NCBI GenBank assembly: GCA_023404715.1
Contig: JAEYAR010000110.1
Span: forward strand, 1 to 11,357
DNA length: 11,357 nt
Reading direction: 5' to 3'
DNA from: Bacillota bacterium
Lineage (GTDB): Bacteria; Bacillota; Clostridia; Christensenellales; Aristaeellaceae
Shown: one piece after another, positions 7,601-11,357 of the stretch
How the letters are laid out: every line of letters starts with the position of its first letter
How positions within the stretch are numbered: position 1 is the stretch's first letter
Position numbers and translations under genes: made by a program
Notes under the pieces: generated by a model
The model's input: the letters and a program-made list of their open reading frames with translations, nothing else
Databases searched by the model: none
Told to the model about the DNA's origin: nothing

Positions 7601-7818
7601 CCCTCGAATGTTTCGCACGAGCACTTGCCGGCAAGGCGCTGCCCGATGCCTACGCGTACCGTCCGGCGCGGCTCGCCGTCAACCACATAGCGCAGGCCGT
7701 CCCGCTGCTCCTCGAGCGGCCTGACCGCGCCTCGTCTGTATATCGCCATGCCTGCCTCGTATTCGTCCTGGGGCGTCATGCGTTTAAGCTGTTCTAATTC
7801 GGGTGTCAACCATGCCAC
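4603..7818 (-). CDS. SNF2-family DNA-dependent ATPase with N-terminal SWIM zinc finger
   Basis: A 1071-residue Swi2/Snf2-type ATPase. Order of parts: a SWIM zinc finger (CSC near 66-68, CRH at 78-80); a long middle region (about 110-590) matching the bacterial SNF2-associated domain; then the motor core. Core motifs are LRPYQLRGFAWM (about 609-620), Walker A DMGLGKT (635-641), VVAPTSLVYNW, DEAQ box (736-739), LTGTPMEN (763-770), FLLRRLKGDV, GLNLT with SLKAGGAG (972-983) and DRVHRIGQ (1005-1012). Such proteins translocate on double-stranded DNA and remodel protein-DNA complexes; the bacterial role is poorly known, with links to transcription recycling and DNA repair. It heads the operon that includes RadC. 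The start is uncertain: GTG at 7818 has no clear ribosome site, while TTG at 7809 has GGAG eight bases upstream and would shorten the protein by three residues. Confidence 0.95.
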   Translation of the reverse strand: MAWLTPELEQLKRMTPQDEYEAGMAIYRRGAVRPLEEQRDGLRYVVDGEPRRTVRVGIGQRLAGKCSCETFEGTHRPCRHMVAAMLLAHGSGTVEEARRRRARQAADELLSAMEPALPMEASVQIEWTLQMLCEAQGEGRIRLAMRVGQDRLYVVRNIAQFLKAIADRTTLAFGKGFTYQPEWMSFERADELILRVLGEVDYIQRMAGTAPVKPDETKYMVLPDAHAVRVLRLFMARPFRLAVGDQMLSLPHVSQGPVQLHFSAQASGRELQVVAEMSPQMRLLTENCEFVLCEGEVLRPPAEQREVLRVLMRNAQRGQAIFRFEAGTVERVISELLPRLARAGDVDLDGALAERIVRRPLQASVYLDREGRAVTARTVFAYGDEEIDPFAAEIAASQGKDAPGSGSRLLLMRDAQAEHRVLDCLAGAGFRVRAGRVYLAATESVYNFLTSGLEELRRSAQVFCSEDFKRMAPRKPRFTGALHMQGGVLQLQLQESGEPAEELLLILQALRDRKRYFHLKDGTFLNLTGLDDWFELADTVADSSVTDLPDNTEGYHTSAVDMAAYRAVYLTTLLESGKLPIAVDDTVRAVTSQLSAEGDPCPAPLDAVLRPYQLRGFAWMQALNRLHMGGILADDMGLGKTLQVIALFLWASRQQGGRPSIVVAPTSLVYNWQAELVRFAPGLRLLIAEGGQTARQEQIRRLKEEGGVDVFITSYPLIRRDIALLAGITFRFAVLDEAQHIKNAMSVGAAAVKQLSADTRLALTGTPMENHPGELWSLFDFVLPGYLMSYAQFMHRHGEGQGSEALRQRIRPFLLRRLKGDVLRELPEKMETQLLAEMTEEQRRVYQASLLRLRGHVDDLLRTKGMQRGRVEVLAAITELRQICCHPALCLPDYSASSGKLDMLLDVLPGALEAGHRALVFSQFTRMLRILQRRLEAAGISCLYLDGETPPKKRMTLVNQFNGGEGQVFLISLKAGGAGLNLTGADTVIHYDPWWNPAAEDQATDRVHRIGQKNKVQVIRLITHASIEEQVVRLGERKRRLFDAMVTAGEQMPTQLSESDIRALFDEIQGL

Positions 7819-7967
7819 TCCATTTCACGATCGAAAGGGCGCTCCTATGCGTCCGTCCAATAGGGTAACCTTTCTACTATTCTGCGGCATGCGTGAAAAC
7901 TCCTGCCGCGCTTCTGCTGATCACGGCGCATTTTTCGTTGCCCCTTCGCCATCCCCGCCGCTTATCC

Positions 7968-7996
7968 AGTATAGCGCCGCTTTACCTAAAATATGA
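7968..7996 (-). promoter_or_regulatory. Possible promoter for the helicase-to-noc operon
   Basis: A TATACT -10-like hexamer (plus-strand 7968-7973) faces the helicase gene about 150 bases upstream of its start, just beyond the hsp20 terminator. The -35 region is poor. It is the best candidate I see in the 185-base gap, which also holds a GCGGCA/TGCCGC stem (7884-7889 with 7904-7909). Confidence 0.25.
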
Positions 7997-8003
7997 GCGC
8001 ATG

Positions 8004-8034
8004 AAAAACCCCCGAAGGGATATCCCTTCGGGGG
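8004..8034 (-). terminator. Intrinsic terminator of hsp20
   Basis: A perfect 12-bp stem (8009-8020 with 8023-8034) is followed on the minus strand by TTTTT (plus-strand A run 8004-8008). It begins 15 bases after the hsp20 stop. Confidence 0.92.
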
Positions 8035-8049
8035 ATGATGCCGCCTGGA

Positions 8050-8499
8050 TTACCTGATTTCAATGCGCCGGGGCGTCTTGGGGGCGGCTTCCGGCGCTTC
8101 CTTGGGTAACGTCAATTTCAAAACGCCGTCTTCATACTTTGCCGTCACAGCGTCTTCCTTGATGCCGGCCAGGTCGAAGCTGCGCTGGAACCGGCCGGTG
8201 CGCCGCTCGCTGTATACGTAGTGATCGCGCTCCTCCTTCTGCTCGCTGTTCATGTTGGCCGCGATGGTCAGCCTGCCGTCGTCGACCGTCAGCTCGATAT
8301 CCTCTTGTTTGACGCCCGGCAGCTCGGCGGAGAGCTCGTAGGCGTCCTTGCTATCCCTTACGTCTACGCGGAATGCCGAGGTGCCGAACATGTCGCCCAT
8401 GTCGAAGAACGAATTGAAGAAACGGTCGTCCCAAAGGCTCGGAACCGCGTTGCGGTTGCTGAGAGAACGGTTGGTGTGTAGCGGAATCATAGAGAACAT
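8050..8499 (-). CDS. hsp20: Small heat-shock protein, Hsp20/alpha-crystallin family
   Basis: ATP-independent holdase chaperone that binds unfolding proteins and forms large oligomers; 149 residues, normal for bacterial Hsp20. The N-terminal arm (about 1-40) is rich in Phe, Asn and Ser (SLWDDRFFNSFFD). The alpha-crystallin domain (about 41-135) starts at FRVDVRDSKDAYELSAELPG and contains the TVDDGRLTI strand, the FQRSFDLAG block and the signature YEDGVLKLTLPK. The tail ends RRIEIR, the I-x-I type motif that bridges neighbouring dimers in oligomers. The ATG at 8499 has AAGGAGG nine bases upstream. A second ATG at 8490 is too far from this site. The gene stands alone, between its own promoter with CtsR-type boxes and its own terminator. 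Confidence 0.97.
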   Translation of the reverse strand: MFSMIPLHTNRSLSNRNAVPSLWDDRFFNSFFDMGDMFGTSAFRVDVRDSKDAYELSAELPGVKQEDIELTVDDGRLTIAANMNSEQKEERDHYVYSERRTGRFQRSFDLAGIKEDAVTAKYEDGVLKLTLPKEAPEAAPKTPRRIEIR

Positions 8500-8591
8500 A
8501 GAGCAAAACCTCCTTTGTCATCTTGCCATGTCTTAATCAGTTCGCCGTCTTAAGGTCCCGGCTTCTTTAGCCCTTTCCTTTTGACAACTAT

Positions 8592-8620
8592 ATTATACGC
8601 AAAAGATCAAAGAAGGTCAA
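8592..8620 (-). promoter_or_regulatory. SigmaA-type promoter of hsp20
   Basis: On the minus strand, -35 TTGACC (plus 8615-8620) and a perfect -10 TATAAT (plus 8592-8597) are separated by exactly 17 bases. Transcription should start near 8585 and give a leader of about 85 bases. The -35 coincides with half of a CtsR-type box. Confidence 0.88.
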
Positions 8621-8621
8621 A
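8605..8621 (+). promoter_or_regulatory. CtsR-type operator box 1
   Basis: GATCAAA-GAA-GGTCAAA matches the CtsR consensus of two direct heptads RGTCAAA separated by NAN, with one mismatch in the first heptad. It covers the -35 and part of the spacer of the hsp20 promoter, the expected place for repression. CtsR is the class III heat-shock repressor of low-GC Gram-positives; its gene is not in the window. Confidence 0.8.
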
Positions 8622-8629
8622 CTCATATT

Positions 8630-8646
8630 GGTCAAAGAAGGTCAGC
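8630..8646 (+). promoter_or_regulatory. CtsR-type operator box 2
   Basis: GGTCAAA-GAA-GGTCAGC is a second direct heptad repeat with a perfect first heptad and two mismatches at the end of the second. It lies upstream of the hsp20 -35, in the same orientation as box 1 and 25 bases from it (start to start). Confidence 0.65.
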
Positions 8647-8731
8647 ATTCTGGTCTTTTTTAAGCCTCAGACCAAAATATCTCCCACATGCTCATTTGTT
8701 CACGTCTTTTCGCGCTTTTTTAGCCTTTTAC

Positions 8732-8764
8732 AAAAAAATAACGAGCGGCCGCAGATGCGGCCGC
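8732..8764 (-). terminator. Intrinsic terminator of the EAL-domain gene
   Basis: GCGGCCGC (8745-8752) and its copy at 8757-8764 form a very stable 8-bp stem with loop of 4. On the minus strand a run of seven T follows after six bases (plus-strand A run 8732-8738). It lies nine bases after the EAL gene stop. Confidence 0.82.
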
Positions 8765-8772
8765 AGATACGT

Positions 8773-9561
8773 TTATGAATGCGAACGTTTTTTTGCGTAT
8801 TTATTAATATAATCCCGCAGCTCATGCATGGGCATCGGCGGCCCGATCATATAGCCCTGCCCTTTCAGGAAGTTCAAATGTTCAAAAAACTCCATCTGAT
8901 CGTCGGTCTCAATGCCCTTGGCGCAGACAAAGAGATCCATCGTATCCGCAAAGTGCGACACCGCGATGAGCAGCTTGCACGTTTGCTCGTCGTCGGGAAC
9001 GCCCGCTGCAAACGAACGGTCCAGCTCCAGCCCGTCGAAGTGAACCTCCTTGAGCAAATCGATGTTGGAATGCCCCGTCCCAAAGTTGCCGAGCAGCAAA
9101 GCGATTCCCTGTTCGTCGTGTAGCCGGTTGATGTTATCGATGCCCGTAGGCGTCAGCTCCTGCGCTTCGCTGAGCTCAAACTGTAGCTTATAGGGGCGCA
9201 TTTTTGTGCGCTCCATCGTCTGTAAAACCTGGTCGTAAAAGCCCGCCTCGTTGGCCTGCGCGGCCAGTACGTTGATGGAAAGCGTCACGTTGCTGTCCGT
9301 CTCCGCTGTCAACTGCACGGCCGTGCGCATCGCGCGCCCCATGAACCAGGCGTAGAAGATGCGGGTGAGCTCCTCGTCGGCCTCGATCGCCTCGATCAGA
9401 TCCCGCGCGGGAACACTCTCTGCGTTCGGCCGGCGGATTTTTTCCGCAAACACTTCGTAGGTATTGCAGGTGTTCTTGCCGAATGTCCATTTGGGTTGAC
9501 CATAGAGCTCCAGGGCGTCCTCCTCGATCAGTTGTAAGAGGTAGTCCCGATCGATTGTCAT
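8773..9561 (-). CDS. Stand-alone EAL-domain protein with degraded active site
   Basis: A 262-residue protein made up almost wholly of an EAL domain, the cyclic-di-GMP phosphodiesterase fold, with no sensor or membrane segment. Compared with active EAL enzymes: EAL is EVF (36-38), the Asn of SxN is kept (SIN, Asn97), ExxE is kept (ELSE, Glu129/Glu132), DDFGTG is GNFGTG (158-163), LKIDRSF is LELDRSF (178-184, so Lys becomes Glu179), AEGVET is AKGIET (214-219, so catalytic Glu becomes Lys215), and Gln235 in QGY is kept. Loss of the DD pair, Lys and Glu argues against c-di-GMP hydrolysis. It may act as a ligand sensor or protein-binding module. I chose the ATG at 9561, which has GGGAGGG seven bases upstream; a TTG at 9612 would add 17 unconvincing residues. 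It has its own terminator. Confidence 0.88.
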   Translation of the reverse strand: MTIDRDYLLQLIEEDALELYGQPKWTFGKNTCNTYEVFAEKIRRPNAESVPARDLIEAIEADEELTRIFYAWFMGRAMRTAVQLTAETDSNVTLSINVLAAQANEAGFYDQVLQTMERTKMRPYKLQFELSEAQELTPTGIDNINRLHDEQGIALLLGNFGTGHSNIDLLKEVHFDGLELDRSFAAGVPDDEQTCKLLIAVSHFADTMDLFVCAKGIETDDQMEFFEHLNFLKGQGYMIGPPMPMHELRDYINKYAKKRSHS

Positions 9562-9615
9562 GTGTGTTCCCTCCCGTCTGTCTTGCCGATCCTCTATGCA
9601 GCTGCCTGACAAATG

Positions 9616-9657
9616 TCAAACACGCCTCTTATGCATTTCATATTCGCTGCAAAACAT
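9616..9657 (-). CDS. 13-codon upstream ORF in the EAL gene leader
   Basis: ATG at 9657 has a perfect AGGAGG (plus 9665-9670) seven bases upstream, a better site than that of the EAL gene. The ORF encodes MFCSEYEMHKRRV and stops at TGA (9616-9618), 54 bases before the EAL start and in the same frame. It could be a leader peptide, a former start of the EAL gene now separated by a stop, or chance. The stop overlaps a TTGACA hexamer (plus 9614-9619), so a promoter could also lie here, though its -10 (TAGAGG) is weak. I recognise no known leader peptide. Confidence 0.35.
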   Translation of the reverse strand: MFCSEYEMHKRRV

Positions 9658-9726
9658 GAAAATACCTCCTCTTTTACCATAACTCTCAAATTTTTCAGAA
9701 GAATTTTGTCCTATTCCTTCGCTTCT

Positions 9727-10677
9727 TTAGCCGGTGTAAATCGGGGCGGAGAGGGCGATCGTGCAGGCCTTTTGGCAGGCCTGTCCGTGGATTTCAAGGC
9801 GCGCATAGGGCGTATCCCGCACCGAGACCTTCATACAGCCGGCCTTTGCGTCCGTACGCGCGAGCAGGCGGTCACCGCGTCCGAGCAGCACAGCCTCTGA
9901 CGCTTGTATGCCAAAGCGTTCCCATTGCCAGCGCCTCGTCTCATCGTTTACGCGAAAAATGCATTGGTAGGCGCCCTCGGGCGCCGTATCGCCCGCCTGA
10001 AAAACGCCCGCATCGCCCATCAGGCTCCAGGTTACGTCAGGCCCCAGGGGCAGCAGGGTTCGCCCTGCGCCAAGCGCTTTCAACCCCTCCGCCTCCGTGG
10101 CTGCCTCCGCCTCTAGATAGGTGCAGCCCCGTGGCAGCGGCGAGAAAGCTTGCCGGTGCCAATCCCGCCCATAAGTCGGGGCGATGCGGTATCCGCTGTC
10201 GAGCAGTCCACGCCAAAGTGCCACGGCCCGTCGGTTGTGCGCGGCGAGCGGCGGAAGGTCCTCGTTCCATACTTCGATATAGTCAACCCGGTTCCAATCC
10301 TGCACGCGAAAGTCCCAGTAACAGCCCGTGCACATGGGGCTCCCCGGGGCGAAGGGGTGCGCTATGCCGACGAGCCCGCCCTGCGCCTTTACCTGGTCGA
10401 TCTTCGCGTCGATGTTGTCCGGCGCAGCGTCGCGCCAGTCCACGAAGCCTTGCGTTCCCAGCGCCAGCATATGCCCGTAAAAGGTCGTCCACTCGATGCC
10501 GCGGATGAAGGGGAAGCGCGTGCGTTCCATCTGCGCATATCCCGAGAGGGTGTTGTGATCCGTGAGCGCGATCAGGTCCAGCGCCTCGTCCCGCGCGGCC
10601 TGCGCCAGGTCGTCGGGGGCGAATTGGGCGTCCGAATGCAGGGTATGGCAGTGGAGCTCCGCACAGATTCTGCTCAT
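9727..10677 (-). CDS. CehA/McbA-type PHP metallohydrolase
   Basis: A 316-residue PHP-fold metal-dependent hydrolase, probably cytoplasmic (no signal peptide). Metal-ligand motifs in order are ELHCHTLHSD (His9, His11, Asp16), ALTDHNT (Asp40, His41), GIEWTTFYGHMLALG (Glu62, His69), GIAHPF (His107) and YGRDWH (Asp172, His174). VDYIEVWNE and NRRAVALWRGLLDSG are typical of the CehA/McbA branch, which takes its name from enzymes of carbaryl breakdown; most members are phosphoesterases of unknown substrate. After about residue 180 comes a C-terminal beta-rich region. The ATG at 10677 overlaps the TGA of the upstream gene as ATGA, so the two are translationally coupled; GAGG lies about ten bases upstream. 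The substrate cannot be deduced here. Confidence 0.9.
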   Translation of the reverse strand: MSRICAELHCHTLHSDAQFAPDDLAQAARDEALDLIALTDHNTLSGYAQMERTRFPFIRGIEWTTFYGHMLALGTQGFVDWRDAAPDNIDAKIDQVKAQGGLVGIAHPFAPGSPMCTGCYWDFRVQDWNRVDYIEVWNEDLPPLAAHNRRAVALWRGLLDSGYRIAPTYGRDWHRQAFSPLPRGCTYLEAEAATEAEGLKALGAGRTLLPLGPDVTWSLMGDAGVFQAGDTAPEGAYQCIFRVNDETRRWQWERFGIQASEAVLLGRGDRLLARTDAKAGCMKVSVRDTPYARLEIHGQACQKACTIALSAPIYTG

Positions 10678-11141
10678 ATCGACGACACCTCTTCGACCGT
10701 CAGACGGTATGTGCACGGTCGTGTGATGACCGCATGGGCGCTGACGCCTACGCGCCATGTGCCCGCGAGCAGGGGGCCGTCGGTAAAGCCGTAAGAGCTG
10801 TCCGCCGTCCCGACGATGTGCTCCTGCTCGGGGTCATGCCGGTGCGCAGCCCCGCGATATCCATCCGGCGCATCCAATGAAATCGTAAGGAGGTTGACCA
10901 GGGGCTTTACCTCGCCGCGAAGCGCGCAAAGGGCCTCCCGATCCTCCGGCAGGATATAGCGCTCAAATCCTTCTTCGATCAGGGCGTCGGCCGCCGCCTC
11001 GTCCGCCAGGGCCTTGGGCGTATAGGAAAAACGGATGCGTAGCGCTTCACACGGCGCGCCGAGCGTAAAGGGATGATAGATCGTGGTCTTGCTCTGCTCG
11101 GGAAACAATTGTGCCTCGACGTTCAGGATGGTCTTGGGCAT
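10674..11141 (-). CDS. Small protein resembling the N-terminal domain of CehA/McbA metallohydrolases
   Basis: A 155-residue protein without signal peptide, membrane segment or catalytic motif that I can name. It looks like one beta-sandwich domain: YHPFTLGAPCEALRIRFSY near the N-terminus, LLTISLDAPDGYRGAAHR in the middle, then GFTDGPLLAGTWRVGVSAHAV and a final YRLTVEEV. As I recall it, many single-chain CehA/McbA proteins carry such a domain (L.I.L.D, FRG, G.l..GTW.V) just before their LHCHT..SD motif, so this may be that domain as a separate subunit. The ATGA overlap with the PHP gene supports a joint product. The ATG at 11141 has AAGGAGG eight bases upstream and is chosen over an upstream ATG at 11195, which falls at the -35 of the likely promoter. 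Confidence 0.75.
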   Translation of the reverse strand: MPKTILNVEAQLFPEQSKTTIYHPFTLGAPCEALRIRFSYTPKALADEAAADALIEEGFERYILPEDREALCALRGEVKPLVNLLTISLDAPDGYRGAAHRHDPEQEHIVGTADSSYGFTDGPLLAGTWRVGVSAHAVITRPCTYRLTVEEVSSI

Positions 11142-11171
11142 CTGCCTCTCCTCCTTTATCCTTCTGCCGTC

Positions 11172-11200
11172 ATTATACTGGGTTTGATGCGGCATGGATA
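11172..11200 (-). promoter_or_regulatory. Promoter of the PHP gene pair
   Basis: A perfect TATAAT (plus 11172-11177) faces the gene pair about 30 bases upstream of its start. The -35 at 17-base spacing (TATCCA) is weak. It lies just after the rRNA terminator, so the pair has its own start. Confidence 0.6.
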
Positions 11201-11210
11201 TACCAAAACG

Positions 11211-11236
11211 AAAAAAAAGAGCTGTTTCCAGCTCTT
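11211..11236 (-). terminator. rRNA operon terminator
   Basis: AAGAGCTG/CAGCTCTT stem (11217-11224 with 11229-11236) with a GAAA tetraloop on the minus strand, followed by eight T (plus-strand A run 11211-11218). It comes within about ten bases of the 3' end of 5S rRNA. Confidence 0.92.
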
Positions 11237-11242
11237 TGTGGG

Positions 11243-11357
11243 ATCCGGCAGCGATCTACTCTCCCGGGCCGTCACCAGCCAAGTACCATCGACGCATAAG
11301 GGCTTAACTTCTGTGTTCGGGATGGGAACAGGTGGATCCCCTTCGCCATAGCCACCG
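11243..11357 (-). rRNA. rrf: 5S ribosomal RNA (5' end at or just past the right edge)
   Basis: Read on the minus strand, the sequence holds the classic 5S blocks: GGCGAAGGGGATCCACCTG, TTCCCATCCCGAACACAGAA, GTTAAGCCC, CGATGGTACTTGG and GGGAGAGTAG. The 5' CGGTGGC pairs with 3' GCTGCCG to close helix I, and about 115 bases are visible, so at most a few bases of the 5' end are missing. The 3' end is placed at 11243 by length and helix I pairing, give or take two bases. As the last gene before a strong terminator it is probably the end of a 16S-23S-5S operon running in from the right. Confidence 0.95.

Noticed and set aside
7884..7909. parS-like sequence (CGTGAAAAC) upstream of the helicase gene
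   Set aside because: Only one half of the parS palindrome is present; the other half does not match.
8500..8585. RNA thermometer in the hsp20 leader
   Set aside because: The ribosome site can sit in the loop of a weak CAAA/TTTG stem, but I found no convincing ROSE or fourU pairing that hides it. Transcriptional control by CtsR explains the region better.
8581..8598. TTGACA followed by a TATTATAC sequence on the plus strand as a promoter
   Set aside because: The two elements are only a few bases apart. The same stretch is the -10 region of the minus-strand hsp20 promoter.
8651..8674. TGGTCT...AGACCA inverted repeat as a further operator or terminator
   Set aside because: Arms of only 6 bp with a 12-base gap in a T-rich, low-complexity stretch; no gene end or promoter fits it.

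Overview
This GC-rich window reads as a chromosomal segment of a Firmicute, most likely a clostridial lineage. The signs are strong AGGAGG-type ribosome binding sites, sigmaA-type promoters with TATAAT boxes, a Noc/ParB-type gene directly after rsmG, a CtsR-type heat-shock operator and a ROK glucokinase. No transposase, integrase, CRISPR array or phage gene is visible. All complete genes lie on the minus strand. Only the glucokinase fragment at the left edge is on the plus strand.

Layout, left to right. (1) 2-679 (+): C-terminal part of a ROK-family glucokinase, followed by a good intrinsic terminator. (2) 788-7818 (-): a probable operon, read right to left: SNF2/SWIM helicase, HAD phosphatase, RadC, YdcF-like membrane protein, RsmG and, after a structured 214-base gap, a Noc-like ParB protein. 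The first five genes are spaced by 5-19 bases or overlap. (3) 8004-8646 (-): a single small heat-shock protein gene with its own terminator, a textbook promoter and two CtsR-type boxes, one of which covers the -35. (4) 8732-9657 (-): a stand-alone EAL-domain protein with a degraded active site, its terminator, and a 13-codon upstream ORF with a strong ribosome binding site. (5) 9727-11141 (-): two translationally coupled genes, a CehA/McbA-type PHP metallohydrolase and a small protein that resembles the N-terminal domain of such enzymes. (6) 11211-11357 (-): 5S rRNA with its terminator, probably the end of an rRNA operon that continues past the right edge.

The most interesting points are two proteins whose folds are kept but whose nucleotide-handling residues are lost. 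The Noc-like ParB protein has GERT instead of GERR and VNLSEG instead of ENIQRE. The EAL protein has lost the DD pair, the lysine and the catalytic glutamate. Other points are the apparent split of a CehA/McbA enzyme into two ATGA-coupled genes, the CtsR control of hsp20, and the leader before the Noc-like gene, which can form mutually exclusive hairpins. I did not find a clearly new multi-gene system. The rest looks like ordinary core genome.
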